A DNA stretch of 64,000 nt. It comes from Bin87 sp964347975. Lineage in GTDB: Bacteria; Chloroflexota; Dehalococcoidia; Lucifugimonadales; UBA3495. The DNA lies in NCBI GenBank assembly GCA_964347975.1, contig CAYGAY010000011.1, positions 1-64,000 on the forward strand, in the 5' to 3' direction. Below are positions 17,552 through 26,124 of this stretch, piece after piece. The translations under genes and the position numbers were made by a program. Every line of letters starts with the position of its first letter. Positions within the stretch are counted from its first letter, which is position 1. Below the pieces are notes generated by a model, which did not search any database, was not told the DNA's origin, and worked only from the letters and a program-made list of their open reading frames with translations.

Positions 17552-17764
17552 ATGGCGCGACGTGATGAAGTTCCGCCGTTTATGGATTTGCGAAGGTGGT
17601 GGGTGAAATTGAGCATCGGCTTGGGAGTGGGAATCCCGGCTGCGGTGCTGATGGTGCTGGCCTACGGAATAGCTCCGGGCAGTGTGGCGATCGGTGTTGC
17701 GACTGCCGGATGTTGCGTAGGTGTAGTGTACCTGATTGATCGTCTGGGCAAGATGATACCCTGA
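17552..17764 (+). CDS. small membrane protein
   Basis: 70 aa with two predicted membrane helices (about residues 15-38 and 42-62) and a charged N-terminus (MARRDEVPPF). GGGAGGTG six bases before the ATG is a strong ribosome-binding site. It shares one base with the next gene (TGATG), so translation is coupled. No family is recognised. Its place behind the kinase/phosphatase pair is the only hint to function. Confidence 0.65.
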   Translation: MARRDEVPPFMDLRRWWVKLSIGLGVGIPAAVLMVLAYGIAPGSVAIGVATAGCCVGVVYLIDRLGKMIP

Positions 17765-18252
17765 TGAAGGTCAGTCAAGAGGAATCTGGACCAGGGCCGG
17801 AGCGAAGTGGCCCAGACTGGATTGTGGTCGGTGTCGGCGTTATGACGGTTGGCGCCGCCATAGCTACCGCAACTGCGCTGGGGGCAAGCAATGCAGCCAG
17901 GGAATCGGGAAATGGAAACTCGGAACTGATTGCCTACTTGGCCGTTGGCGCAGCGGTGGTAAGTTTGGGCACGTTTCTCATGGTCGTAGTAACCAGCCTG
18001 TCAACGTTGTTCAGAAGATCCCCGTTGGATCAGGAAAGAGAAATCAAGCGGTCAGCGGTGGGGCTTTACGTACAAGTATTTGCAGCGATTCTATTCGCGC
18101 TCCTGGTGATTGTCGGGCCGTTCTTTGCCCGTGGTCAACAGGACATCGATGCCGGAAACGATCGGCGGGACTGTCCCAGCCGTAGCGGTTCTACACCAGA
18201 CGGCACACGGGATACGACACAGCGCAGCGCATCCTGCCTGTCGCTGCGCTAA
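17764..18252 (+). CDS. membrane protein of unknown function
   Basis: 162 aa with three hydrophobic segments (about 19-43, 55-80, 97-121). The last 40 residues are polar, rich in Ser, Arg and Asp, and coincide with a DNA hairpin: AGCGCAGCG (18221-18229) pairs with CGCTGCGCT (18242-18250) right over the stop codon. That tail may be a late frameshift product or a terminator placed in the coding end. Coupled to the 70-aa membrane protein upstream. Confidence 0.6.
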   Translation: MKVSQEESGPGPERSGPDWIVVGVGVMTVGAAIATATALGASNAARESGNGNSELIAYLAVGAAVVSLGTFLMVVVTSLSTLFRRSPLDQEREIKRSAVGLYVQVFAAILFALLVIVGPFFARGQQDIDAGNDRRDCPSRSGSTPDGTRDTTQRSASCLSLR

Positions 18253-18363
18253 CGATATACTGGTATGTTAGACTGTCTGCCAGGTTGAATGCTCGATCCG
18301 CAAATCTTTCGACTTTATCACTTGGACTGTTTCCGGCCGAGACGGGCCGCAAGGAGAACTCAA

Positions 18364-19476
18364 TTGGGCAAGATAAAGGTTGCCATTATCGGCGTAGGCA
18401 ACTGCGCCTCTTCCCTGGTTCAAGGCATCCATAAGTACGTCGAGGTGCCCGACGACGAACCGGTCCCCGGCGTGATGCACAACCGCATCGGCGAATATCG
18501 CATCGAGGATATCGAGGTGGTCGCCGCCTTTGACGTTGATCGTAACAAGGTTGGCAAAGACCTCTCCCATGCCATCTTCACTGAGCCGAACAACACCATC
18601 AAATTCGCCGATGTACCGCACCTAGGAGTGCCGGTAGAGCGCGGGATGACCCACGATGGCATCGGGCGTTACCTGTCCGACGTGGTGGTGAAGTCGCCCC
18701 ACAGCACGTCCGACATTTCCGGCATTCTCAAAGAGCGGGAAGTGGACGTGGTCATCAACTACCTGCCGGTGGGCAGCGAGATGGCGACCAAGTGGTACGT
18801 GGAGCAGATCCTGGACGCGCGCTGCGCCATGATCAACTGCATTCCCGTTTTCATCGCCCGCGAAACCTATTGGCGCAACCGCTTCGAAGAGCGGGGTGTG
18901 CCAGTCATCGGCGACGACATCAAATCGCAGGTGGGCGCCACCATCGTCCACCGGGTACTGACCCGCCTGATGGAAGACCGGGGCGCGGAGATCGACAACA
19001 CCTACCAGTTGAACTTCGGCGGCAACACCGACTTCCTGAATATGCTGGAGCGCGAGCGGTTAGTGTCCAAAAAAATCTCGAAGACCGGCTCCGTTACCAG
19101 CCAGATGCAAGAGGAACCGGAAGCGGACGCCATTCACATCGGCCCCAGCGACCATGTGCCGTGGCTGCAGGACCGAAAGTGGTGCTACATTCACATCGAC
19201 GGCAAGGTATTTGGCGGCGCGCCGGTGAAAATGGAGGTGAAGCTGGAAGTTTGGGACAGCCCCAACTCGGCCGGCGTGGTGGTGGATGCTATCCGTTGCG
19301 CCAAGCTGGCCCTGGACAACGGGCAGAGCGGCGCTGTTTTTGCGCCCTCGGCCTATTTCATGAAGAGCCCGCCCGTCCAATACACCGACTCCGAAGCCCA
19401 CGACATGGTGGAGGCGTTTATCGCCGACCCGTCGGTGGCCGGCGTCCGGTTCAAGCACAGCGACGGGAGCAGGTAG
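18364..19476 (+). CDS. ino1: inositol-3-phosphate synthase
   Basis: 370 aa. It starts at TTG: AAGGAG lies eight to nine bases upstream and residues MGKIKVAIIGVGNCASSLVQG are the canonical start. The NAD-binding motif GVGNCASS and the family block NFGGNTDFLNM with GDDIKSQVGAT are present. It converts glucose-6-phosphate to 1D-myo-inositol-3-phosphate. Size matches the actinobacterial and archaeal short form. A glycosyltransferase and a CDP-alcohol phosphatidyltransferase follow, which points to inositol phospholipids. Confidence 0.92.
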   Translation: MGKIKVAIIGVGNCASSLVQGIHKYVEVPDDEPVPGVMHNRIGEYRIEDIEVVAAFDVDRNKVGKDLSHAIFTEPNNTIKFADVPHLGVPVERGMTHDGIGRYLSDVVVKSPHSTSDISGILKEREVDVVINYLPVGSEMATKWYVEQILDARCAMINCIPVFIARETYWRNRFEERGVPVIGDDIKSQVGATIVHRVLTRLMEDRGAEIDNTYQLNFGGNTDFLNMLERERLVSKKISKTGSVTSQMQEEPEADAIHIGPSDHVPWLQDRKWCYIHIDGKVFGGAPVKMEVKLEVWDSPNSAGVVVDAIRCAKLALDNGQSGAVFAPSAYFMKSPPVQYTDSEAHDMVEAFIADPSVAGVRFKHSDGSR

Positions 19477-19516
19477 CCGCGCGCCCGGCAAACGCAGCCG
19501 GCAAAGGGGCCGGGCC

Positions 19517-20671
19517 ATGAAAATCGCCATGGTCTCGCCTTACGACTTCGCCTGGCCGGGCGGAGTCAACGTTCACGTCGCCCAACTTTCCTCGGAGCTG
19601 AGATATCGAGGCCATTCGGTTCGCATCATTGCGCCGCAAACGCCCGCCCGCCCGCTGACCGCAGGTTTGGCGGAAGAGCATTTCATACCCATGGGGCGCA
19701 CGGTGCCGTTATCCGCCGGCGGTTCTCAAGCGCGAGTCGCGCTCTCCTGGCGGTTGTATTCGCGAGTCCGGAGGCTCATGGCGCGCGAGCAGTTTGACAT
19801 CGTGCACCTGCACGAGCCGCTGGCGCCGCTCCTGCCCTTGATCGTGCTGCACCACTCCAACGCGGTGAACATCGGCACCTTTCATGCCTATTCAGACCGG
19901 CAGCGGCTCTACCGGCTGTCGCGGCCGGCGTTGCGGCGGTGGCACCAGCGTCTGCACGGGCACATCGCGGTGTCGGCGGCGGCCCGCGCCTTCGTGGCTC
20001 CCCACTTCCCCCAATGCGCTTACCAGCTCATACCCAACGGTATCGAATATCCTAGGTTCGCCGGCGCCATGCCCTTTCCCCACCTCAGAGACGGCAAAAA
20101 AAACATCCTGTTTGTAGGCCGCAAAGACGAACGCAAGGGCCTGCGTTACCTGCTGAAGGCTTTCATCGTTCTTCGTCATCAACGGGAAGACCTGCGTCTG
20201 GTAATCGCCGGGCCCGGGGATCTTGACCGGGAAAGCGCCGATTCCCTGGAGGAAATCGTCCGCATCGATGACCGAGCAGTGCTCAACGCCGGGGCAGTCA
20301 CCAACGACGCCCTCCCTCGCTACTATGCCAGCGCCGACGTTTTTTGCAGTCCGGCCACCGGCGGGGAGAGTTTCGGCATCGTGCTCTTGGAGGCCATGGC
20401 CGCCGGCGCCCCGGTCGTCGCCTCTGACATCCACGGCTATCGGGACGTGGTCGCTCATGGGGAAACTGGACTGCTGGTTCCGGCGCGGGCGCCCCACGCC
20501 ATCGCCGGCGCCATCTCCCGCTTGCTCGACAACCCGAGTCTGGCCCTGCGCCTATCTGAAAAGGGACGGCGCGTCGCCCAACAATACCGTTGGCAACGGG
20601 TCGCCTCTGAGGTCGAAGCCTATTACCAGCGCTGCGCTGAGGAGGTCAAAAGAGTTGGATTTGCCCGGTAG
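19517..20671 (+). CDS. GT4-type glycosyltransferase, PimA-like
   Basis: 384 aa GT-B fold. The N-terminal lobe starts MKIAMVSPYDFAWPGGVNVHV with the glycine-rich turn of family GT4 and an HLHEPL motif seen in phosphatidylinositol mannosyltransferases. The C-terminal lobe has FVGRKDERKGL and the EX7E motif GGESFGIVLLEAMAAG. With the flanking inositol synthase and phosphatidyltransferase, a PimA-like role in glycosylating phosphatidylinositol is likely but the sugar is not readable. The next gene starts inside its last codons. Confidence 0.85.
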   Translation: MKIAMVSPYDFAWPGGVNVHVAQLSSELRYRGHSVRIIAPQTPARPLTAGLAEEHFIPMGRTVPLSAGGSQARVALSWRLYSRVRRLMAREQFDIVHLHEPLAPLLPLIVLHHSNAVNIGTFHAYSDRQRLYRLSRPALRRWHQRLHGHIAVSAAARAFVAPHFPQCAYQLIPNGIEYPRFAGAMPFPHLRDGKKNILFVGRKDERKGLRYLLKAFIVLRHQREDLRLVIAGPGDLDRESADSLEEIVRIDDRAVLNAGAVTNDALPRYYASADVFCSPATGGESFGIVLLEAMAAGAPVVASDIHGYRDVVAHGETGLLVPARAPHAIAGAISRLLDNPSLALRLSEKGRRVAQQYRWQRVASEVEAYYQRCAEEVKRVGFAR

Positions 20672-21287
20672 AGAAGAGTTCCGAGCCGCCGTTTTGCGCT
20701 ACCTGGAGATCCCCGGCGCAAAGGCCCTCAATTCCGTAGGACTTACCCCCAACAGCATCACGCTGTTCGGTTTCCTGGTATGTGCGGCGGGGGCGGCCCT
20801 GGCGGCGCTGGACTGGCCGCTGTACGGAGGGGTCGTCTTTCTGGCCGGTGGGATCCTGGACCTTTTTGATGGCGCGTTGGCGCGGTTGACGGGCAAAGCG
20901 TCGCCCTTCGGCGCGTTGCTGGATTCCGTTTTCGACCGGCTGGGCGAGGCCGCATTGTTCGTGGGATTGGGGTTGTACTACCTGTGGAGCGACTTGCCGG
21001 CGACACAGTTGCTTTTGAGTATGCTGGCGGTGCTGCTCGGCTTGGTATTCTCGCAAGGAGTATCCTACCTGCGCGCTCGTGGCGAAGGTTTGGGGGCGTT
21101 CACTCGTTCCGGCATAATGACCCGGACCGAGCGGGTCATCATCCTGGGCGCCGGATTGATTGCCGAGGGTTTGGCCCCCGTGCCGGTGATGGTGTGGGTG
21201 CTGTGGGTGATTGCCGGGGTGTCGTGCTTTACGCTGTTCCAGCGGATGTTCACCATTCGGAGCATATTGGAACGGCAAGGAGAGTAA
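20655..21287 (+). CDS. CDP-alcohol phosphatidyltransferase
   Basis: 210 aa integral membrane enzyme. It carries the full family signature D72-G-x2-A-R-x8-G86-x3-D90-x3-D94. Start taken as TTG at 20655, with GGAGG nine bases upstream inside the previous gene, so the genes overlap by 17 bp. About six hydrophobic segments. Next to ino1, the likely reaction is CDP-diacylglycerol plus inositol phosphate giving phosphatidylinositol phosphate, by analogy with the actinobacterial PgsA1 enzyme. A phosphatidylglycerophosphate synthase remains possible. Confidence 0.85.
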   Translation: MDLPGREEFRAAVLRYLEIPGAKALNSVGLTPNSITLFGFLVCAAGAALAALDWPLYGGVVFLAGGILDLFDGALARLTGKASPFGALLDSVFDRLGEAALFVGLGLYYLWSDLPATQLLLSMLAVLLGLVFSQGVSYLRARGEGLGAFTRSGIMTRTERVIILGAGLIAEGLAPVPVMVWVLWVIAGVSCFTLFQRMFTIRSILERQGE

Positions 21288-21291
21288 TCCC

Positions 21292-22005
21292 ATGGTTGCA
21301 AAGCCAATTGTTGCAACACCGACGTTGCTGCTGGAATCGATGTGGGTGGACGGGGAAACGGAAACGTCCCCGCTGGTCCTGGATTTTCGTCCGGTGGTGG
21401 ATCTGATGGCTCAACTGGAGTACTCAGAGCGGGACATTGACCGTTGGTTTATCGAGTTCAATCACGCCAACCACGAACTGGTGGGCAAGCTGGAGCTGGA
21501 TGCGGAAGGAGCGCTGTTGATAACGCCTATGTTGAGGGAAGCAGGGTCTAGCGACGAAATGGCGACGCTGGTCAGTTTGGCAAATTGGGCTGAAGGCTAC
21601 GGCGGAGACGCCCATGGTTCCCGGTTGGGCATTCGGATGCCCAACGGACAGATATATGCGCCTGACGCCGCCTGGATTTCGCCGGAGCAGCAGGCTAACC
21701 GACCTCAGCCATACCCACCGCCGGATGACTGGCTGCTGCCCTTCTGTCCGGCTTTTGTGGTGGAGATACGCTCACGCAGCGACCGACTGGCGGCGTTGCA
21801 GCGCAAGATGGCGGACTATATCGCCAACGGCGCCCTGCTGGGCTGGTTGATCGACCCTCTCCAAAGGCGGGTTCATGTCTATCTGCCCGGACAAGAACCT
21901 GTGGTTCTGGATGACCCGGAGGTTGTCAGCGGCGAGCCGGTCTTGCCGGGTTTTGTGTTTGAAGTTCGGCAACGGATTTTTGACCGGGATGGCGTTGAGC
22001 GATAG
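21292..22005 (+). CDS. Uma2-family (DUF820) putative restriction-endonuclease-like protein
   Basis: 237 aa. PD-(D/E)xK-like core of the Uma2 family: PDAAWISPE, then FVVEIRSRSDRLAALQRKMADYIANGALLGWLIDP, where E-x-R/K and the Lys are the catalytic-like residues. The family is abundant in cyanobacteria and Chloroflexota and its biological role is unsettled. AAGGAGAG before the ATG at 21292 sets the start; it follows the phosphatidyltransferase by four bases, probably by chance of operon assembly. Confidence 0.8.
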   Translation: MVAKPIVATPTLLLESMWVDGETETSPLVLDFRPVVDLMAQLEYSERDIDRWFIEFNHANHELVGKLELDAEGALLITPMLREAGSSDEMATLVSLANWAEGYGGDAHGSRLGIRMPNGQIYAPDAAWISPEQQANRPQPYPPPDDWLLPFCPAFVVEIRSRSDRLAALQRKMADYIANGALLGWLIDPLQRRVHVYLPGQEPVVLDDPEVVSGEPVLPGFVFEVRQRIFDRDGVER

Positions 22006-22059
22006 CGCCATATCGCATGGTAAGATGGCGGGCAGGTTTAGCTTTAGGAGGTTGTCAAT

Positions 22060-22962
22060 ATGGCGTCGCATTCCATGGGTCTGTCGCTGCACGACGCGGC
22101 GCGACAGATGGGAGTTCCCTTCACGGTGGAAAACGAACCGGCGGACCGATTTATTGAGGTCAACGGCTTGAGGTTCCACTACCTGGAATGGGGCAAGCCG
22201 GAATTGCCAACCATAATGATGCTGCACGGGGTCCAGCAACAGGCGCACAGCTGGGACTTCATCAGCTTGCCCCTGTCGGTGGACTACCATGTGATTGCCG
22301 TGGACCAACGCGGGCATGGCGACAGCGACTGGGCGCCGGACGGCGATTACTCAACCGACGCGCACGTCGGAGACGTAGAGGCGTTGGTCGGCGCGTTTGG
22401 CCTGGAAGATTTTCACCTGATCGGTCACTCCATGGGCGGGCGCAACAGCCTGGCCTGGGCGTCGGGCCGGCCGGGCATCTTGCAGTCGTTAACCATCGTG
22501 GATACCGGGCCGGAAACGCAGCGCCGCGGCTCCAACCGTATTCAGCAGTTCCGGGAGCTTCCAGACGAATTGGATACCCTGGAAGAGTTTGCCCAGCGCG
22601 TTATGGAATACACCGGGCGCAGCCGGGAGCAGACGCTGGGCGCCTTGAAGTACAGCATCCGGCAACGGGATGATGGCAAGTGGACTTGGAAATACGACAA
22701 GGTAATACGCACTCGAGGATTCCGGGCGCCGGCCTGGACGCCGGAACAACTGTGGGAAGGCTGGCACAAGATAGACTGCCCCGCGCTGGTAGTGCGCGGC
22801 GACCGCAGCGATATTTTCGCCGACGAGACGATGGCGCGGATGGCAGCCGAGCATCCCGACTGCACGACGGTTACTATCGCCAACGCCGGCCACCTGGTGC
22901 AGGGCGACAATCCGCCGGACTTTCTGGCAGCGGTGCGGGAGCTGCTGGGGCGCTTTGCGTAA
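22060..22962 (+). CDS. alpha/beta-fold hydrolase
   Basis: 300 aa. Oxyanion motif MLHGVQQQ, nucleophile serine in GHSMGG, acid in VVRGDRSDIF and histidine in ANAGHLVQGD. The fold is that of epoxide hydrolases, C-C bond hydrolases and esterases; the serine nucleophile argues against an epoxide hydrolase. Substrate unknown. No signal peptide. A GGAGG ribosome-binding site precedes the ATG. Confidence 0.85.
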   Translation: MASHSMGLSLHDAARQMGVPFTVENEPADRFIEVNGLRFHYLEWGKPELPTIMMLHGVQQQAHSWDFISLPLSVDYHVIAVDQRGHGDSDWAPDGDYSTDAHVGDVEALVGAFGLEDFHLIGHSMGGRNSLAWASGRPGILQSLTIVDTGPETQRRGSNRIQQFRELPDELDTLEEFAQRVMEYTGRSREQTLGALKYSIRQRDDGKWTWKYDKVIRTRGFRAPAWTPEQLWEGWHKIDCPALVVRGDRSDIFADETMARMAAEHPDCTTVTIANAGHLVQGDNPPDFLAAVRELLGRFA

Positions 22963-22980
22963 AACGGACCGCTCCCGGAG

Positions 22981-23526
22981 ATGTTCCGACGCGGCTCAGC
23001 CTGCCGTGACTGTGGGCGGCCGGTTTTCCAGCGCGGGCCGCGTTGCAGGGACTGTTATCGCGAATATCGCTATCGTCAACAGTGGTCTAACTGGCACGAG
23101 CCTGAGTACCTGGAAGGGCAGGACGAGCGCGACCGGGAGTTGGGCCGCTACGCATTTTTTGTATATGTTCTGAACACCGATTACGGCCATTACGTCGGAC
23201 ACACCGCAAATGTATTCGCGCGGGTAAAACGGCATCAGGCCGGTAGGGTTCCGTCCACGGCTGGCGGCAATCCGGTATTGATGTGGCGGTCCAGGCCAAT
23301 GTCCAGTCGGGAAAGTGCCGCCCGGTTTGAGGCGGCCATGAAGTCTTGGCGGGATTCGGAATCGCCGCGCTTCCGGGAAACGACGGGGTTTGACCCGGAA
23401 CCATTTGAGGAACTCATTGACTACAGGCAGCCAGCGGGCGGAGCAGCGTCCCGTGGGGGGTGCCTGGTATTGCCGGCGCTGGGACTTGCAGTGATAGCGC
23501 TTACCCTGATAGCTCTGCTTGGATGA
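22981..23526 (+). CDS. GIY-YIG nuclease-like protein with zinc ribbon and C-terminal membrane helix
   Basis: 181 aa in three parts. Residues 9-25 are a zinc ribbon (CRDC...CRDC). Residues about 58-125 look like a GIY-YIG domain: FFVYVLNTDYGHYVGHT, then an Arg in FARVKRHQ and a Glu in ESAARFEAAMKSW. Residues about 158-180 are a hydrophobic helix (LPALGLAVIALTLIALLG) right at the end. A membrane-tethered GIY-YIG protein is unusual. Starts 18 bp after the hydrolase gene. Confidence 0.7.
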   Translation: MFRRGSACRDCGRPVFQRGPRCRDCYREYRYRQQWSNWHEPEYLEGQDERDRELGRYAFFVYVLNTDYGHYVGHTANVFARVKRHQAGRVPSTAGGNPVLMWRSRPMSSRESAARFEAAMKSWRDSESPRFRETTGFDPEPFEELIDYRQPAGGAASRGGCLVLPALGLAVIALTLIALLG

Positions 23527-23564
23527 TAACTTGGGCGGATGCGTCAGAGTAATCGCCAGACCGG

Positions 23565-24773
23565 TCAGAACCCAAGCACACGGGGCAGAACCTCCCCCAG
23601 CGCATACCCCAGCGTCGCCGTTACCGCCCCGATGCCCAGAATCTCCAGCCCCTGCAACAGCGGCGATTTGCGAACAATCCGCCCTTTCACAATTCCCAGG
23701 CCGAACAGCGCCAGCAGCGACAGGCCCACCGACCACCCGATGGCGGCGGGGCCGACTTCAAGGAACAAAAACGGCAGGATGGGGATGATGGCGGAAGCCC
23801 CGAAGGACACGCACATTACGGCAGCGTCTTTCAGCGGACTGCCGCCAAAGTCGGGGCTGATGCCGAGTTTCTTTTCCAGCAGAGTGTTGAGCCACAGGGT
23901 TTCGTTGCTGGCGATCTCGTTGGCGAGATGCACGGCAGCGTCGAAGGTCTGGCCTTCGCGCTGCAAAAGGATGACCAGTTCGGCCAGTTCCTCGGCGGGT
24001 TTCTCCTCCAGTTCCCGCATTTCGCGGGCGATTTCGGACTCTCGGACGTCCTGCTCGGCGCGGGAGCCGAGGTAGGCGCCGGCGGCCATGCTAATCATCC
24101 CGGCGGCAGCGGCGGAAAGGCCGGCCACCAGGACGGTTGAGGTCGTGCCGACGGCGGCGGCGACGGAAGTAGTCAGGGCAACGGTGCTGATGATGCCGTC
24201 CTGGGCGCCGAATACGACCTCGCGGAGGCGGCCCAGGTTGGCGACGTGAAAAGGCTCTTTGTCCAGGGCGCGGGCGGCGTCAATGTAGGTCTCCAGGTCG
24301 ATGGGTAGCGCCGGCGATTCGGCGGTGGCGGGAACGGGCGCAGCCGTTGGCCGGCCGGCGGGGGGCAGCCGCAGCCGGGCCAGCGCGTCGGAAAAGGCTA
24401 TCTGGTGCTCCTTTTCCTGCTCCATCGCACTGGTAAAAGCGGCGACGGCGACGGCGTGGCCTTCGGCCATGGCCTCGCTAATCATCCGGGGGTAGGTGCG
24501 GGTGTACTCGCGGGTTTCGCCGGCGATGACGCTGGTCAGATTATCTACGGTGTCGCCAACCTCGCCGGCGACCTGGAGGTAGCTGACGCCGTGGCGGGTC
24601 TCCGCGTCGGCTATCCGCTCGAAAACGGCGGCGACTTCGGGCAGCCCTTCCTCCCGGGCCTTCCGGGCGTAGGCGGTGTAGGTGAGGTGGGCGACGGCCT
24701 CGGATACGATGGCCTGCCAGAGGTTGCGGTCGGTTAGCGAGAGATTAGCCGGGTCGGGCGGCGCGCCGGTCAT
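23565..24773 (-). CDS. ferritin-like domain fused to VIT1/CCC1-type transporter (MbfA-like)
   Basis: 402 aa. The first 150 residues form a rubrerythrin/ferritin-like helical bundle with iron-ligand type glutamates and histidines (ADAETRHGVSY, MEQEKEHQIAF). After a Pro/Ala linker come about five membrane helices of the VIT1 family, starting REVVFGAQDGIISTVALTTSVAAA. Fusions of this kind (membrane-bound ferritin, MbfA) export iron or manganese, with the ferritin domain as a cytosolic sensor or oxidase. Upstream genes on the same strand are not functionally related. Confidence 0.85.
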   Translation of the reverse strand: MTGAPPDPANLSLTDRNLWQAIVSEAVAHLTYTAYARKAREEGLPEVAAVFERIADAETRHGVSYLQVAGEVGDTVDNLTSVIAGETREYTRTYPRMISEAMAEGHAVAVAAFTSAMEQEKEHQIAFSDALARLRLPPAGRPTAAPVPATAESPALPIDLETYIDAARALDKEPFHVANLGRLREVVFGAQDGIISTVALTTSVAAAVGTTSTVLVAGLSAAAAGMISMAAGAYLGSRAEQDVRESEIAREMRELEEKPAEELAELVILLQREGQTFDAAVHLANEIASNETLWLNTLLEKKLGISPDFGGSPLKDAAVMCVSFGASAIIPILPFLFLEVGPAAIGWSVGLSLLALFGLGIVKGRIVRKSPLLQGLEILGIGAVTATLGYALGEVLPRVLGF

Positions 24774-24775
24774 GG

Positions 24776-25171
24776 TTACAGCCTGGGGGATGCGTGATGG
24801 GCGAGTACCAGCCAGTCGTCTCCGGAGCGGACGAAGATGTTGGTCGCCAGTACGCCGAATCCCTGGGCCTGACCTTCAACGACGCTGGTGATGCTTTCAA
24901 TGCAGGTTACGAAACCGCAGTTGCCTTCCACGGCGATGTTCACATAGTGGATGTTGAAGTGCATCAGGGCGGCGCCGTTGAAAATGCCCTGCCAGGAGCG
25001 GCGGATGTCGGGCCAGCCGACGATGGGCTGCCAGCCGGGATGGACGCAGAGGGCGCGGTCGGACTGCTCCCAGACGGCGTCCATTTCGGCCATGTCCAGC
25101 GAGCCGAAGGCGTCGTAGAAACGCTGGTTGGCCTCACGGAGGGCGAGGATGTTGGCGTTGTCGGAAAGCAT
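24776..25171 (-). CDS. SnoaL/NTF2-like protein
   Basis: 131 aa, a small cone-shaped NTF2-like fold: an N-terminal helix with QRFYDAFGSLDMAEMDAVW, then a beta-sheet ending in DDWLVLAHHASPRL. Members serve as polyketide cyclases, isomerases or binding modules; the activity here cannot be assigned. It overlaps the upstream LLM oxidoreductase gene by one base (ATGA) and lies two bases before the ferritin-VIT1 start, so all three are probably one operon. Confidence 0.75.
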   Translation of the reverse strand: MLSDNANILALREANQRFYDAFGSLDMAEMDAVWEQSDRALCVHPGWQPIVGWPDIRRSWQGIFNGAALMHFNIHYVNIAVEGNCGFVTCIESITSVVEGQAQGFGVLATNIFVRSGDDWLVLAHHASPRL

Positions 25172-26016
25172 CAGGTCAGTAGCTTGGCGGCGTAGTCGTC
25201 CAGTTGGCGGAGGGCGTCGTCGCGGGGCGCGCTGTCGGCAAAGACCATGGCGCGGGTAGCGCCGGCGTCCTCGTAGCCCTTGAGCACCTCGGGGTCGGCC
25301 GGCAGACCAAAGACGGATACCTCAATTTCTTGGGGGTCGCGACCGGCTTCCAAGGCCAGGCGGACTATTTCCTCGCGGGTCTCGTTCAGCCGCTCCGGCG
25401 TGATGCGGTTGGGCATCCAGCCATCGCCCCACCCGACCACCCTCCGCGCCACGTTGGGCGCGGCGCCGCCGATGAGCACCGGCGGGTGCGGCTGCTGCAC
25501 CGGTTTGGGCGAAGAGTAGATGGGCGGGAAGTCGATATGCCGGCCGTGGAACTCGCCGGCTTCGTTAGTCCACAACTCTTTCATGGCGGCGATGGATTCG
25601 CGGGTGTAACCAATACGCTGGGAGAACTCGATGCCGAACAGCTCTGTTTCCTCCCTAAGCCAGCCGGTGCCGATGCCAAAGAGGAATCGTCCGTTGCTGA
25701 AATAGTCGAGGGTGGCGATCTCCTTGGCCAGCAGGATGGGGTTGCGCTCCGGCACCAGGCAGATGCCCGTGCCCAGCTTAAGGGTCGTGGTTACTGCCGA
25801 GGCGCGGCCCAGCGCGACAAAAGGATCAACGCATTCGTAGTACATCTGCGGTATCACGCCGTCGGGCGAACCCGGCCACGGCGTCTTGGGGCCAGCCGGT
25901 ATGGCGGGATGTTCCGGCACCCACAATGATTCGAAACCATGGGCTTCGCAGGCTTCGGCCAGCTCGGCGACGTCGATGGACGACTGGGTGACGAACATTG
26001 CGATACCGATTTTCAT
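25171..26016 (-). CDS. LLM-class flavin/F420-dependent oxidoreductase
   Basis: 281 aa bacterial-luciferase-like TIM barrel: MKIGIAMFVTQSSID start, FESLWVPEH, KLGTGICLVPERNPILLAKEIATLDYFSNGRF and GIGTGWLREE are family hallmarks. Resembles F420-dependent members, but the cofactor is not decided by motifs. The ATG at 26016 is preferred to 26061, as a GAGGTC ribosome-binding site precedes it and the family starts here. Coupled to the SnoaL-like gene. Confidence 0.88.
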   Translation of the reverse strand: MKIGIAMFVTQSSIDVAELAEACEAHGFESLWVPEHPAIPAGPKTPWPGSPDGVIPQMYYECVDPFVALGRASAVTTTLKLGTGICLVPERNPILLAKEIATLDYFSNGRFLFGIGTGWLREETELFGIEFSQRIGYTRESIAAMKELWTNEAGEFHGRHIDFPPIYSSPKPVQQPHPPVLIGGAAPNVARRVVGWGDGWMPNRITPERLNETREEIVRLALEAGRDPQEIEVSVFGLPADPEVLKGYEDAGATRAMVFADSAPRDDALRQLDDYAAKLLT

Positions 26017-26074
26017 TGCGTTGACCTCATGACTGGAAGCAGATTGGCGACTCGCCGCCATCTGAATTATAACG

Positions 26075-26100
26075 TAGGGGCGAATGATTATTCGCCCCTA
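26075..26100. repeat. dispersed hairpin (TAGGGGCGAAT palindrome), copy 1
   Basis: Perfect 11-bp inverted repeat, TAGGGGCGAAT and ATTCGCCCCTA, with a 4-nt loop. It lies beyond the stop of the NIPSNAP gene (minus strand) and may serve as its terminator. A second, related copy is at 47538-47563. Confidence 0.65.
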
Positions 26101-26124
26101 ATATGTTTATCGGTTCCGCTGGCG

